64,000 nucleotides of DNA from Rhodospirillaceae bacterium (GCA_018667335.1 JABIVD010000025.1:1-64000), one strand, 5' to 3'; shown: positions 44,535 to 54,270, numbered from the stretch's first letter. Numbers and translations are program-made. Notes: generated from the sequence alone by a model not told the origin.

Positions 44535-45401
44535 CTAGGCCGGGAAATAGACGTCCAGCCAGCCCTTCACCGCATCGCGCGCACGCGTGCTGTCCAGCGA
44601 AAACGGGAAATGATCGACATCAGAAGCCAGGATCAGGTCACATGGCTGTTTGGCATGAGCGAAGAGCTGCAGGGACTGATCGGTCGGTGTCACGGAATCA
44701 TCCGCAGCGTGGAAAAGAAGGACCGGTCGAGGAGAGATGTCCGCGATCACATCGTTCGCCCGGAAATCATACATGCTCTGCGCCGTCTCGGCCGGGAACT
44801 CCATCAACACATTCTTGCCCATATGGCCGCGCAGATGCTCAGGGATCGGAACGATGTCCCAGCGCCCCACCATCAGCGACTTACCAGTCTTTTCCCGGTG
44901 GGCCTTACCCTCGGTCAGAATATTCTGGAACTGCGCCCATTCCTCGTCGGAGGCATGCTGCAGGCGGAACTTGCTCTCGCCATCTCCCCAACCGCATGAC
45001 GAGATAACCGCGGCGATCCGCTTGTCCACGCCGCCGGCATAGACCGCAACGGCGGCCCCGAAACTGTGCCCGATCACCCCGATACGATCCGCATCCACGT
45101 AGGACTGCTCTGCGAACCAGGTCACGGCGTTCTTCACATCCTCGACCTGGTCATCGCACATCACCCATCCGGTCTCACCCTCGCTGTCGCCGCAGCTGCG
45201 GAAATCGAACCGCATGACGACATAGCCCCAGTCACACAGCATGTTGGACAGGATCTCCGGCGTGGACCCGTCCTTGCCGGTCCCGAACCCATGCAGGACC
45301 AGAAACGCCGGCCGCGAGTCACCCGGCGCCAGATCCGCTGGCGTGTGGACGACCCCTGCGAGCGTCAGCCCGTCAGATTTGAATGAGACATTCTGTTCCA
45401 T
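44535..45401 (-). CDS. Alpha/beta hydrolase (dienelactone-hydrolase/acyl-peptidase-like)
   Basis: A 288-residue hydrolase. The catalytic Ser is in GVIGHSFGAAVAVY, the acid is in LFHAADDSVTP and the His is in VDHFPF close to the C-terminus. DFRSCGDSEGETG corresponds to the RG.G.S turn. This type includes serine aminopeptidase/S33-like esterases. ATG 45401 is preceded by GAGGGAAACG; a longer frame adds a basic leader and is rejected. The gene is 60 bases upstream of the cupin and probably begins the cupin/rutD/rutC-like transcription unit. Confidence 0.83.
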   Translation of the reverse strand: MEQNVSFKSDGLTLAGVVHTPADLAPGDSRPAFLVLHGFGTGKDGSTPEILSNMLCDWGYVVMRFDFRSCGDSEGETGWVMCDDQVEDVKNAVTWFAEQSYVDADRIGVIGHSFGAAVAVYAGGVDKRIAAVISSCGWGDGESKFRLQHASDEEWAQFQNILTEGKAHREKTGKSLMVGRWDIVPIPEHLRGHMGKNVLMEFPAETAQSMYDFRANDVIADISPRPVLLFHAADDSVTPTDQSLQLFAHAKQPCDLILASDVDHFPFSLDSTRARDAVKGWLDVYFPA

Positions 45402-45578
45402 TTTTCGTTTCCCTCTAAGCTTTCGCGCTTTCGTCCACGCGCCCATCAAACTCATCTAAATCCATCATCACCCGGCACGACGGGATCATCAACGCGCGGC
45501 TGGTGATCGCTTCCTTGCGACATGGTCGCAATTCCTCTTCAAAGATTTATAGCAAGCGACACACGCCTTCCCGCAATG

Positions 45579-45606
45579 AAAAACCCGCCGCTGGTGTCGC
45601 GGCGGG
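45579..45606 (-). terminator. Rho-independent terminator after the GlsB-like gene
   Basis: On the minus strand CCCGCCGC (45606-45599) pairs with GCGGCGGG (45591-45584) around a 7-base loop, then a run of five T (45583-45579). It lies 25 bases after the stop of the small membrane-protein gene and is a textbook intrinsic terminator. Confidence 0.85.
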
Positions 45607-45630
45607 CTATCACAAAATACGTCTGCGGTA

Positions 45631-45888
45631 TCAGGATCTCCTGGCCACGACCACACGGAAAAGGATCAGCAAAACGACTGCACCGATCACGGCAACGATG
45701 ATGCTGCCGAGGTTCACGCCATCGACGCCACCAACTCCAATCAAGCTGCCGACAAAGCCGCCGACCACACCACCGACGATACCGACGATGATGGTCACAA
45801 TGATCCCGCCCGGGTCATTGCCCGGAACGACAAATTTGGCGATCAAGCCTGCAATCAGACCGAGTACAATCCAGGATATAAAATCCAT
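45631..45888 (-). CDS. GlsB/YeaQ/YmgE-family small membrane protein
   Basis: An 85-residue very hydrophobic protein with three predicted membrane segments and glycine-rich motifs: ISWIVLGLIAGLIAKFVVPG, PGGIIVTIIVGIVGGVVGGFVG and SIIVAVIGAVVLLILF. This pattern is the transglycosylase-associated / GlsB-YmgE family, small inner-membrane proteins induced by stress in several bacteria. The length is usual. A single-gene unit: it has its own strong terminator and is divergent from the cytochrome c gene. Confidence 0.9.
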   Translation of the reverse strand: MDFISWIVLGLIAGLIAKFVVPGNDPGGIIVTIIVGIVGGVVGGFVGSLIGVGGVDGVNLGSIIVAVIGAVVLLILFRVVVARRS

Positions 45889-46007
45889 CGAGCAATTCTC
45901 CTTAGCCCCTGCGCCCCGTATGGCACGAAGCAGGAAACTTAGGATTCGCGCTCGACTCGCGTCAAAGCGTGAACGCGCGCCATACTCCCGAGACGCGCCC
46001 GGAATTG

Positions 46008-46021
46008 TTGATCTGCCTCAA
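46008..46021. promoter_or_regulatory. FNR/FixK-like box upstream of cytochrome c gene
   Basis: TTGAT-CTGC-CTCAA matches the 14-base consensus TTGAT-N4-ATCAA with a single mismatch. It lies 63 bases before the cytochrome c start, a normal distance for activation. It parallels the perfect box before ccoN, so both may respond to the same oxygen regulator. Confidence 0.5.
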
Positions 46022-46084
46022 CAGCGTGTCCCGAACCAAAGCACATACTACGGTCGGAATCAGGGTCGGGAGACATCCAGTCCA

Positions 46085-46435
46085 ATGGACAATATCTACA
46101 TCGTCAGGCTCCTTCGCTTCACCGGATCGCTGTTGCTCGCAGCTCTGATGATCGCACCTGCAGTCGCCCAGGACTTAAGAGGCGACGCCGATGCCGGCGC
46201 TGCGTTTGCGCAGCGCGAGTGCGCCGCCTGTCATGTCGTTGGTGGAGATTGGCCGGCCAACCCACGTAGTCCGGCACCCTCTTTTGAAAGCATCGCAGGC
46301 GAACCGTCCGCAACGCCTCTCAGCCTGCGGGTATTTCTGAGCACACCACACCGCAACATGCCCAACCTGATCCTGAGCGAGCGGGAAATGGACGACGTGA
46401 TTGCCTATATCGTTGCTTTGCGCGGACAGCGGTAG
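46085..46435 (+). CDS. Class I cytochrome c, small periplasmic
   Basis: A 116-residue exported monohaem cytochrome. Residues 1-29 are a signal peptide ending APAVAQ. The haem motif is CAACH (46-50) and the probable axial Met is in HRNMPNLILS near residue 90. The DVIAYIVALRG ending is the usual C-terminal helix. The start ATG 46085 has GGGAGA about 15 bases upstream, a loose match. Proteins of this kind carry electrons to terminal oxidases; the neighbouring cbb3 cluster and FNR-like box suggest it supplies electrons under low oxygen. Gene direction is convergent to ccoS. Confidence 0.87.
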   Translation: MDNIYIVRLLRFTGSLLLAALMIAPAVAQDLRGDADAGAAFAQRECAACHVVGGDWPANPRSPAPSFESIAGEPSATPLSLRVFLSTPHRNMPNLILSEREMDDVIAYIVALRGQR

Positions 46436-46444
46436 CGCGCAGAG

Positions 46445-46621
46445 CTACTTTTCCTGCGAGACGTCCAGCAACTCTTCGTCCGGCTCTTCATCGATCAGGA
46501 TGCGGCGTGCCGCCCCTTCCAGGTCGTCATACTGACCGGAGCGAATCGACCAGATGAAACCTGCGAGCCCCAGGCCGCCGAGCAGCAATGCAACCGGAAT
46601 AAGGATCGCGATTATGTTCAT
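46445..46621 (-). CDS. ccoS: cbb3 oxidase assembly protein CcoS
   Basis: A 58-residue protein starting MNIIAILIPVALLLGGLGL with one membrane helix, then WSIRSGQYDDLEGAARRIL, the conserved CcoS/FixS motif, and an acidic tail. CcoS is needed for cofactor insertion into cbb3 oxidase. The start overlaps the stop of ccoI by 4 bases (46618-46621), showing translational coupling. It is the last gene of the ccoNOQP-GHIS run. Confidence 0.9.
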   Translation of the reverse strand: MNIIAILIPVALLLGGLGLAGFIWSIRSGQYDDLEGAARRILIDEEPDEELLDVSQEK

Positions 46622-48852
46622 TTCCCACCGTCCGCATACTCACGCTTCAGACGCAGCGCGTTCGTCGTCACCAGCAACGAAGAGGACGACATCGCGACTG
46701 CCGCGACCAATGGCGTGACAAAACCCGCCATGGCGAATGGCACCGCGATCGCGTTGTAGACGATCGCCAGCCCGATATTCTGCATGGTCAAACGGTTGGC
46801 GCGCCGGCCCACCTCCAACGCTGTGGCCACAGGCGCAAGGAGATCTCCCTGGAACACCAGATCAGCCTGTATCTGACTGACATCAGCCGCCGCCGCAGGC
46901 GACATGGACGCATAAGCGGCCGCCAGCGCAGGCGCGTCGTTCAGACCGTCTCCGACCATCAGAACGTGCCGCCCGTTTGCTTCCAACTCCCGCAACCGCG
47001 CGACCTTCTCTGTGGGCGACACGCCGCCGCGCCGTTGGGATATCCCAAGAGCCTCGCCTATGCGATCCACGACCTCGCGACGATCCCCCGACAGGAGTTC
47101 AACCTGAAAACCACGTGCCATGAGCGTGTCGACGGTCCGAGCCGCATCCGGGCGCACATCGTCGTCAAAGGTGAACCCGGCGACGGGTACGCCATCACGG
47201 GACAGCCAGAGTTCCGAGCCTCTTCCCATCACGGGACGGTCTGCCGCGCCACACCAGCCACGACGACCAAGCCGCCAGGTTGATCCATCGATGGTCGCGG
47301 TGACACCGCATCCGGGAACCTCGCGCGCATCTGCCGGTGGCCTGCCCGCGCCAAATGCGCGAAGAACGGCGCGGGAAAGCGGATGTTGGCTGGCGGCCGC
47401 CAGTTGCATGGCGACAGTACGATCGGCATCGGAAATTTCGTCGCCATTGGTCAGAACGGCGCGTCCCATGGTCAGGGTCCCCGTCTTGTCGAAAACGATT
47501 GTATCGACGGCGGCAAGTCGCTCCAGGGCGTCGCCGGACCGCAAAAGAATGCCGCGCTTAAGCAGACGTCCACTGGCAACCACTTGTACGACGGGCACTG
47601 CCAGTCCAAGCGCACAGGGACAGGTGATAATGAGCACCGCCACGGCGTGCAGGAGCGCCACCTGCCAGCCGACAAAACTGAAGAGAACCCAACCGGCAAA
47701 TGTCGCTGCAGCCAGGATATGGACAGCCGGCGCGTACCAACGGGCGACCCGGTCGGCAAGGCGCACAAAACGGGCCCGGCCTTGCTCTGCGTCCTCGATC
47801 AATCGGACGATTTCAGCCAGCAGTGTGTCGTCCCCGATCCGCCCGACGCTGACCGCCACGGAGGCGATCAGGTTCATGGTCCCGGCGAAGACCGACACGC
47901 CCCGTGCGGCCGCTTGCGGCAGAGACTCACCCGTCACCAGGCTCGCATCTATTTCGGTCTGACCACGTGTGATCTCGCCATCGACAGGAAAGCGCTCGCC
48001 CGGTGCGACGCGCACGATCATCCCCGGCACCAAATCCTCAACGGCAACATAAGACACAGACCCGTTTTCGGTTTCGACCAGCGCGGACGTCGCGCGCAAC
48101 AAAAGCAGGCGCTCGGCCGAACGCCGCGCCTCGGCCCGCGCACGCAGATCGAGATACCGGCCGACCAGCAGGAAAAACAGCAAGGTGATCGAGGCATCAA
48201 AATAGGCATGGACCCCGCCGCCGATCGTTTCTATCAGGCTCACGGTCGCGGCCAGGATCACTGCCAGGGAAATCGGCACGTCCATGTTCGTGTGACCACC
48301 GCGCAATGCCGCCAGCGCCGAGCGGAAGAACGGCCGCCCCGAATAGGCGATCGCGGGAAGCGCGATCAGGGCCGATAGCCAATGGAGGAAGTCCCGGGTC
48401 GAGGCATCCATGTCCGACCAGAGACCTGCCCACACCGAAATCGACAGGAGCATGACGTTCGCGGCCGCGAAACCAGCAACGCCCATTGCGCGCAGCAGGG
48501 CCTTGCTCTCTTCCGATCCCTGGGACGCCAGTATCTCGGGATCGAACGGAATAGCCCCGTAACCGAGGCCTTCGACCGTATCGACGATCACCCGTGCCGC
48601 ATCCGCCTCGCCGCGCCAACGCACATACAGGCGGCGCGTGGAGAAATTGACCCGCGCCTCGGTCACGTCTTCGCGGGCGCCCAATGTGCGCTCGATACGG
48701 GCGATACAATTGGCGCAGTGAACGCCCTCGACCAGCAAGTTCAAGGCATGCTCGTCTGCTCCAACAGGGACGGCACGCAACGCATGACCATTGGGCACAG
48801 GCGCGGCACTCCGCTGCCTGCCGACAGGCGGATGGATCGTTACTTCGACCAT
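46618..48852 (-). CDS. ccoI: Copper-translocating P1B-type ATPase CcoI/FixI
   Basis: A 744-residue P-type ATPase that supplies copper for cbb3 oxidase assembly. Domain order: an N-terminal metal-binding HMA domain with CANC (46-49), membrane helices, an actuator loop with VTGESLP, the metal-transport motif Cys411-Pro-Cys413 (TCPCAL), the phosphorylated Asp455 in DKTGT, and GDGLNDAPAL in the hinge. The single HMA domain and short length are typical of FixI. It follows ccoH with a 13-base overlap (48840-48852). Confidence 0.95.
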   Translation of the reverse strand: MVEVTIHPPVGRQRSAAPVPNGHALRAVPVGADEHALNLLVEGVHCANCIARIERTLGAREDVTEARVNFSTRRLYVRWRGEADAARVIVDTVEGLGYGAIPFDPEILASQGSEESKALLRAMGVAGFAAANVMLLSISVWAGLWSDMDASTRDFLHWLSALIALPAIAYSGRPFFRSALAALRGGHTNMDVPISLAVILAATVSLIETIGGGVHAYFDASITLLFFLLVGRYLDLRARAEARRSAERLLLLRATSALVETENGSVSYVAVEDLVPGMIVRVAPGERFPVDGEITRGQTEIDASLVTGESLPQAAARGVSVFAGTMNLIASVAVSVGRIGDDTLLAEIVRLIEDAEQGRARFVRLADRVARWYAPAVHILAAATFAGWVLFSFVGWQVALLHAVAVLIITCPCALGLAVPVVQVVASGRLLKRGILLRSGDALERLAAVDTIVFDKTGTLTMGRAVLTNGDEISDADRTVAMQLAAASQHPLSRAVLRAFGAGRPPADAREVPGCGVTATIDGSTWRLGRRGWCGAADRPVMGRGSELWLSRDGVPVAGFTFDDDVRPDAARTVDTLMARGFQVELLSGDRREVVDRIGEALGISQRRGGVSPTEKVARLRELEANGRHVLMVGDGLNDAPALAAAYASMSPAAAADVSQIQADLVFQGDLLAPVATALEVGRRANRLTMQNIGLAIVYNAIAVPFAMAGFVTPLVAAVAMSSSSLLVTTNALRLKREYADGGK

Positions 48853-49331
48853 ATGCGTGTCTCAACGAGATAGGACAGCGCACCGGGGCGCCTGACCTCG
48901 ATCCGGACATCCCATTGACCAGGAATCGGTGGAGCAACGTCAGCCACATACCGGCCCGTTCCGTCGCTTTGGAGAATCGCGGCGAAATCGATGCCTTCAG
49001 TCACCGGACGCCGGAAAGAGACAGTGACATTACGTGCGAGCACCGGCAGGCCATCCGCGGACGTCAGCGCAAAGACCAGACGCCCTTCGCCCGGACCAAC
49101 GGATATATATTCAGTCTCGGCTGTCCAACCGAGCAAACGTTGGCCATCGGCGCGGGCGAGCTCATCATTGAAGGCGACCCCCTTGCGATAGGCGTCCTCG
49201 GTCGAAAGTCCGGTCCAGGTATCTCGCGCGACCCAAAAGAAGATGCCATTGACGAGGAAGACCACGCCAAAGAACGCTAAGAAACTCAGCAGCACCGTCC
49301 GGCCGGTTATCTTGCGCTCACGCCGGCTCAC
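48840..49331 (-). CDS. ccoH: FixH/CcoH family cbb3 assembly protein
   Basis: A 163-residue protein with one N-terminal membrane helix (residues about 12-33, TVLLSFLAFFGVVFLVNGIFFWV) and a periplasmic domain. The family motifs DTWTGLSTEDAYRKGVAFND and PIPGQWDVRIEV, with a YLVETRIW ending, are present. CcoH is needed for stable cbb3 assembly. Its start overlaps the stop of ccoG by 4 bases. Confidence 0.93.
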   Translation of the reverse strand: MSRRERKITGRTVLLSFLAFFGVVFLVNGIFFWVARDTWTGLSTEDAYRKGVAFNDELARADGQRLLGWTAETEYISVGPGEGRLVFALTSADGLPVLARNVTVSFRRPVTEGIDFAAILQSDGTGRYVADVAPPIPGQWDVRIEVRRPGALSYLVETRIWSK

Positions 49332-50791
49332 CGCGACGGCCCCTTGAATCTACTATCCGTGCGGGCGACGTCCCCGGAACCGGTGTCGGTCACAACGAAC
49401 TCGAGATCACGCGACGGCACCACACGGTCGCGCGACACCGTTACAAACACATGGAAGGCGTCGATTGTGTCCGGCCCGACCGTGAAGACCGGCAGGCCGT
49501 CGTCACCGCCCACGCGGCTGATATCCGCCCCGTTCAGGCCGACAACCGAGAGTTCAAACTGGCGATTCTCGTGTTTCTTGTTGGTGATCTTGATGGTGTA
49601 GGCATTGCGCACAGAGCCATCCGACATGGTCGTAAACAAAGGACTGCGCTCATGCTGCACGCTCACATCGACGATCGGGCGCGAGGCGAGCGCATAGACC
49701 ATGATCGCCGCCACCAGGATGATCATGCCGGAATAGAGGAACGTACGGCCGCGAAAGAGCTTAAATTTCGGCGTTTCGCCACGGGCGGCCTCGTCCGCCA
49801 TGTTGAGTGTGCCGTAGGAAATAAGGTTGGGCGGTCGCCCGACCTTGTCCATCACTTCGTTGCACGCATCGATGCACAACGCACAGGAAATGCACTCGAG
49901 CTGCAGGCCATCACGAATGTCGATACCCATCGGGCAAACCGCAACGCACTGGTTGCAATCCACGCAATCGCCGCGGCCTTCCCAGCTCTGGTTGGCCTTA
50001 TGGGAGCCGCGCGGCTCACCACGTGAGGCGTCAAAATTGACGATCAGGGTTTCTTCGTCGGCGAGCGCCGCCTGAATGCGCGGCCAGGGGCACATATACG
50101 TGCAGACCGCCTCGCGCGCGTGTCCGCCAAACAGATAGGTGAACACGGTCAAAAGACCGATCCACACATACGTCGGCATCGCCGCTTCCAAATTCACAAG
50201 TTTAACGGCGAGGCCGGGCGCGTCTGCGAAATAGAACACCCAGGCACCGCCGGTCGCCACGGCAATCAGAAGCCACGAGACATGCTTGCTGACCTTCCGG
50301 CCGATCTTCGCCATACCCCAGGACGCGCGATCGAGCCGCATGCGCGCATTCCGGTCTCCCTCCCAGAAGCGTTCCACAGCAACGAAAAGGTCGGTCCAGA
50401 CCGTCTGCGGGCAGGCATACCCACACCAGGCGCGCCCCACGGTTGCGGCGGTGAGAAACAGCCCCATGGCGGCCAGGATCAGCAGGCCGGTGATGAAGAA
50501 CACCTCCTGCGGCCATATTTCGATGAAGAAGAAGTAGAATCGCCGGGCCGGCAGATCGAGCAACACCGCCTGATCGGGTGCGTTGACACCACGGTCCCAG
50601 CGCAACCATGGCGTCACATAGTAGATCGTCAGGGTAATCGCCATGAGGATCCACTTGAACCGCCGGAAACTACCCCGCGCCCGCTTCGGATATATCTTCG
50701 AACGCTTCTTGTGGAGTGCGCGGCGGCCCTTCTTGTTGACCGGCTGGACGTCGACGGTTTCGACAGGTGGCGTGAGAGCCGCATCGGTCAT
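49328..50791 (-). CDS. ccoG: CcoG/FixG, cbb3 oxidase accessory protein (cupric reductase-like)
   Basis: A 487-residue membrane iron-sulfur protein. Membrane segments lie around residues 45-60, 80-115, 170-190 and 205-225. CGYACPQTVW is the conserved Cys pair in the membrane region, and two ferredoxin-like 4Fe-4S motifs follow: CVDCNQCVAVCP and CISCALCIDAC. The C-terminal part is a periplasmic Ig-like domain (beginning with SRPIVDVSVQHERSPL). CcoG is thought to reduce Cu(II) for CcoI. It starts 3 bases after the ccoP stop. Confidence 0.94.
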   Translation of the reverse strand: MTDAALTPPVETVDVQPVNKKGRRALHKKRSKIYPKRARGSFRRFKWILMAITLTIYYVTPWLRWDRGVNAPDQAVLLDLPARRFYFFFIEIWPQEVFFITGLLILAAMGLFLTAATVGRAWCGYACPQTVWTDLFVAVERFWEGDRNARMRLDRASWGMAKIGRKVSKHVSWLLIAVATGGAWVFYFADAPGLAVKLVNLEAAMPTYVWIGLLTVFTYLFGGHAREAVCTYMCPWPRIQAALADEETLIVNFDASRGEPRGSHKANQSWEGRGDCVDCNQCVAVCPMGIDIRDGLQLECISCALCIDACNEVMDKVGRPPNLISYGTLNMADEAARGETPKFKLFRGRTFLYSGMIILVAAIMVYALASRPIVDVSVQHERSPLFTTMSDGSVRNAYTIKITNKKHENRQFELSVVGLNGADISRVGGDDGLPVFTVGPDTIDAFHVFVTVSRDRVVPSRDLEFVVTDTGSGDVARTDSRFKGPSR

Positions 50792-50794
50792 GAG

Positions 50795-51661
50795 CTACTC
50801 TCCGCCTCCCAGGGCGTGCACATAGGTCGCCAGCTGCTTGCGGGTAACCTCGTCCAACTTGTCTTCCCACGCCGGCATGACGCCGTTCCGGGCCAACGAC
50901 ACAGTGCGCCGGATTTCGTCGCGAGAGCCGCCGTAGAGCCAGATCGCATCGGCCAGGTTCGGCGCACCGAGCTCTCGGTTGCCCTTGCCGCTTTCCTGAT
51001 GGCACGAGGAGCATTGCTCGCGGAACACCGTCTGCCCGCGCGCTGCCGCATCCCGCTCATGAGACTGGTCGGAAATCTTCAATACATACTCGACCACGTT
51101 CGATACCTCTTCGCGGGTCAGCAATTCGTCCGCGAGGAACGCCGGCATCTGGTTGAACCGGGTGTCGGGATGATCGGACCGGATGCCGACACGGATCGTA
51201 TCCAATATCTCGGCCGGCTTGCCGCCCCAGATCCAGGCATCGTCGTTCAGATTGGGAAAACCCGGTGCACCCGCACCACCCGCGCCGTGACACTGCGAGC
51301 AGTTCACGGAGAATGCGGATTTGCCGCCCGCGACTGCAAAGTCGAACAGATCAGGTATATCCCGGATTTCCTCCAGGCTTGATTGCTCGATCCGGTCCCG
51401 AAACGCGCTCTGATCTGCACGCGCCTCTTCGATGTCCGCGCGAACCGCCGCACGTTGCGAGTAGCCCAGGACACCCTTTGTGTAATCATTCACAAGCGGG
51501 ATTGAGGGCATGGCGATCATAAACGCGATCCCCCAAGCGATGGTCACGTAGAACGTATAGAGCCACCAGCGCGGGATCGGAGAGTTGAGCTCCTTGATGC
51601 CGTCCCACTCATGGCCGGTGGTCTGCTGTCCCGTCACTTCATCAATTTCATGCTCGGTCAC
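50795..51661 (-). CDS. ccoP: cbb3 cytochrome oxidase subunit III CcoP (dihaem)
   Basis: A 288-residue membrane-anchored dihaem cytochrome. An N-terminal soluble stretch precedes the anchor helix (residues about 32-53, WWLYTFYVTIAWGIAFMIAM). Haem motifs are CSQCH (121-125) and CSSCH (217-221); MPAFL and MPAWEDKL hold probable axial Met residues. The start is GTG at 51661 with AAGGAGGA nearby, inside the end of ccoQ. It passes electrons from CcoO and soluble donors to CcoN. Confidence 0.95.
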   Translation of the reverse strand: MTEHEIDEVTGQQTTGHEWDGIKELNSPIPRWWLYTFYVTIAWGIAFMIAMPSIPLVNDYTKGVLGYSQRAAVRADIEEARADQSAFRDRIEQSSLEEIRDIPDLFDFAVAGGKSAFSVNCSQCHGAGGAGAPGFPNLNDDAWIWGGKPAEILDTIRVGIRSDHPDTRFNQMPAFLADELLTREEVSNVVEYVLKISDQSHERDAAARGQTVFREQCSSCHQESGKGNRELGAPNLADAIWLYGGSRDEIRRTVSLARNGVMPAWEDKLDEVTRKQLATYVHALGGGE

Positions 51662-51665
51662 GGGA

Positions 51666-51815
51666 TCAGTCCTCCTTCAACGGAATATTGGCGGCTTCGC
51701 GGAACTTCTCTGCGTTCCGCGGCCACAACACAAAAGCAAGTACGACAGCAAACAGGACGACGAAATAAATCAGGCCGCCTGTCTTGGCCAAGCCGGCGAT
51801 GGTCTCGTAGGTCAT
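51666..51815 (-). CDS. ccoQ: cbb3 oxidase subunit IV CcoQ
   Basis: A 49-residue protein: MTYETIAGLAKTGGL, one membrane helix (IYFVVLFAVVLAFVLWP) and a polar tail (RNAEKFREAANIPLKED). This is the small CcoQ/FixQ subunit that stabilises CcoP within the complex. It starts 9 bases after the ccoO stop and ends 4 bases before ccoP. Confidence 0.93.
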   Translation of the reverse strand: MTYETIAGLAKTGGLIYFVVLFAVVLAFVLWPRNAEKFREAANIPLKED

Positions 51816-51824
51816 CGCGCCCTC

Positions 51825-52550
51825 CTACCGGCTGTTCGCTGCGGCGTCGAAGCTGTCGAAATCGACTAGCGTGCCGAGCATCTGCATGTAGGCAATGAGC
51901 GCATCCAGTTCGGTCACCTTGCCAGGTTCGCCGTCGAACACCCTCGCCTGGGCCTTCGGGTACCGGGCCAGCAAAGCATCGACATCACCCTCATCCGGGT
52001 TCGCCTGCGCCTCGACATCAGCAACTGCATTCTCGATCATCTCATCCGTGTAGGGCACTCCCACAGTTCGGTTGGTCTCCAGATGTCCGGCCATATTTTC
52101 ATAGTCCAGACGTTTGGTCGCGAGGAACGGATAGCCGGGCATGACGGACTCCGGCACGATCGAACGCGGGTCGATCATGTGGGTCACATGCCACTCGTCG
52201 GAGTAGCGTCCCCCGACGCGCGCCAGATCGGGCCCGGTGCGTTTTGATCCCCACTGGAACGGATGGTCGTACATCGATTCCGCCGCCAGGCTGTAGTGGC
52301 CATAGCGCTCAACCTCATCACGCAACGAACGTATCTGCTGGCTGTGACAGGCATAACAACCCTCGCGGATGTAGATATTCCGACCCGCGAGCTCGAGTGG
52401 CGAATAGGGCCGCACGCCGCGCACCTTCTCGACCGTAGTGTCGAGCCAATAGAGCGGCGCGATTTCCACCAGGCCTCCGATCGAAACGACGACGAGGATA
52501 CCGATGACCAGGAAGATCGAGTTCTTCTCGAAAAAGGAATGCTTGAACAT
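51825..52550 (-). CDS. ccoO: cbb3 cytochrome oxidase subunit II CcoO (monohaem)
   Basis: A 241-residue membrane-anchored monohaem cytochrome. The N-terminal helix is [21 protein letters not shown], followed by [10 protein letters not shown]-like sequence ([14 protein letters not shown]) with haem motif CYACH (65-69). [15 protein letters not shown] and [19 protein letters not shown] are the family signatures, the latter holding the axial Met. It lies 9 bases downstream of ccoN. Confidence 0.96.
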   Translation of the reverse strand: MFKHSFFEKNSIFLVIGILVVVSIGGLVEIAPLYWLDTTVEKVRGVRPYSPLELAGRNIYIREGCYACHSQQIRSLRDEVERYGHYSLAAESMYDHPFQWGSKRTGPDLARVGGRYSDEWHVTHMIDPRSIVPESVMPGYPFLATKRLDYENMAGHLETNRTVGVPYTDEMIENAVADVEAQANPDEGDVDALLARYPKAQARVFDGEPGKVTELDALIAYMQMLGTLVDFDSFDAAANSR

Positions 52551-52559
52551 GTTCGTCTC

Positions 52560-54170
52560 CTAGGCCCGCGCCGCGGCCGTACCGGCCATGGGCGCTTCAG
52601 CTCGCACCTCACCCCGGATCGTTCGCCAGAGGTTGTAGATCATCACCAGCATCCCGATGACGAACAGGAGGCCGCCAACCGCGCGGATCACGTAGAACGG
52701 ATGCATCGCCTCGACGGTCTCGATGAACGAGAACTCGAGGAAGCCGAGATTGTCATAGGCACGCCACATCAGGCCCTGGAGGATTCCCGACACCCACATC
52801 GCGGTGATGTAGAGGACGATCCCGATCGAAGAAACCCAGAAGTGAACGTTAACCAGCCGCAGCGAATACAGCCGCGCCTGGCCCCACAGCGGCGGCACGA
52901 CGAAGTAGATCGCAGCGAAGCTGATATAGGCGACCCAGCCAAGCGCACCGGAATGCACATGACCGATGGTCCAGTCGGTGTAGTGGCTCAGCGCGTTCAC
53001 CGTTCGAATGGCCATCAATGGCCCCTCGAAGGTGCTCATGCCGTAGAAGGCCAGGGACACCACCATGAACCGGATCAGCGGATCAGTGCGGATCTTGTCC
53101 CAGGCACCCGACAGGGTCATCAGGCCGTTCACCATGCCGCCCCATGACGGCATCCAGAGCATGACCGAGAACACCATTCCGAGCGTCTGCGCCCAGTCCG
53201 GCAACGCCGTGAAATGCAGGTGATGCGGTCCGGCCCAGATGTAGAGGAAGATCAGCGACCAGAAATGGATGATCGACAGCCGGTACGAGAAGATAGGCCG
53301 CCCCGCCTGCTTGGGCAGGAAGTAATACATAATTCCCAGGAAACCGGCCGTCAGGAAGAAACCCACGGCGTTATGAGCGTACCACCACTGGGTCAATGCG
53401 TCCTGTACCCCGGACCAGGCGATATAGCTCTTGGACCCCATCAGGCTGACCGGAACCGTCGCATTGTTCACCAGATGCACCATCGCCACGGTGACGATGA
53501 ACGCGAGGAAAAACCAGTTCGCGACATAAATATGCGGTTCGCGGCGCTTCCAGATCGTCGCCAGGAAGACCAGCAGATAGGTCACCCAGACGATTGTCAG
53601 CCACAGATCCACATACCATTCGGGCTCCGCATACTCCTTGGATTGCGTGATCCCGAGCAAATAACCCGTGGCCGCTAGGACGATGAACAGCTGGTAACCC
53701 CAGAAAATGAACCAGGGTGCCAGATCACCGGCCAGTCGTGCGCGGCATGTACGCTGCACGACATAGAAGGACGACATGATCAGGACGTTGCCGCCGAAGG
53801 CGAAAATCACCGCCGAGGTGTGCAGCGGGCGTAAGCGACCGAAGTTCAGCCACGCTGTGTCGAAGTTGAGAACCGGAAAAGCCAGCTGCAGGGCGAGTGT
53901 CAAACCAACAAGGAATCCCACAAGTCCCCAGAAGACCGACGCGATCGCGCCAGCGCGAACAACGCTGTCGTTGTAGTCGATTGTGTCCGGGCCGCCGGCG
54001 AGGCTGACCTTGGGTTCGTATATCCTGTTGATCAGGAAGAACACGGCGAGAATTGCCGCGCCGGCAAAGAGCATCGCGTGTATGCGCATACCCTCGTCTG
54101 CCGCCCCTCCCGCAACGCCCAAACCCAGCATTGCCGCAACCCCGAGCCCAAAGAGTGCAAGTCCGTTCAT
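52560..54170 (-). CDS. ccoN: cbb3 cytochrome oxidase catalytic subunit I CcoN
   Basis: A 536-residue haem-copper oxidase subunit with about 14 membrane helices. [14 protein letters not shown] includes the low-spin haem His, [15 protein letters not shown] the copper His and the cross-linked Tyr region, and [14 protein letters not shown] further copper ligands; [12 protein letters not shown] lies in the haem-b3 region. It reduces oxygen with high affinity at low oxygen. ATG 54170 has GGGGACGACACA upstream; the longer frame is rejected because it reads into the promoter region. First gene of the cluster, with an FNR/FixK box 87 bases upstream. Confidence 0.97.
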   Translation of the reverse strand: MNGLALFGLGVAAMLGLGVAGGAADEGMRIHAMLFAGAAILAVFFLINRIYEPKVSLAGGPDTIDYNDSVVRAGAIASVFWGLVGFLVGLTLALQLAFPVLNFDTAWLNFGRLRPLHTSAVIFAFGGNVLIMSSFYVVQRTCRARLAGDLAPWFIFWGYQLFIVLAATGYLLGITQSKEYAEPEWYVDLWLTIVWVTYLLVFLATIWKRREPHIYVANWFFLAFIVTVAMVHLVNNATVPVSLMGSKSYIAWSGVQDALTQWWYAHNAVGFFLTAGFLGIMYYFLPKQAGRPIFSYRLSIIHFWSLIFLYIWAGPHHLHFTALPDWAQTLGMVFSVMLWMPSWGGMVNGLMTLSGAWDKIRTDPLIRFMVVSLAFYGMSTFEGPLMAIRTVNALSHYTDWTIGHVHSGALGWVAYISFAAIYFVVPPLWGQARLYSLRLVNVHFWVSSIGIVLYITAMWVSGILQGLMWRAYDNLGFLEFSFIETVEAMHPFYVIRAVGGLLFVIGMLVMIYNLWRTIRGEVRAEAPMAGTAAARA

Positions 54171-54256
54171 TGTGTCGTCCCCAAATGCATACAGCGTCAA
54201 ACCGGCCAACAGCCCGGCCTCCACACTGCTTGTTGCAGGCGTGAAGCCGCGCCGTT

Positions 54257-54270
54257 TTGACGTATGTCAA
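54257..54270. promoter_or_regulatory. FNR/FixK-type box (anaerobox) upstream of ccoN
   Basis: TTGAC-GTAT-GTCAA is a perfect palindrome matching the CRP/FNR-family consensus TTGA(T/C)-N4-(A/G)TCAA. It is 87 bases before the ccoN ATG, fitting activation at about -40 of the transcript. cbb3 operons are typically controlled by FixK, FnrL or Anr through such sites. Confidence 0.8.
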
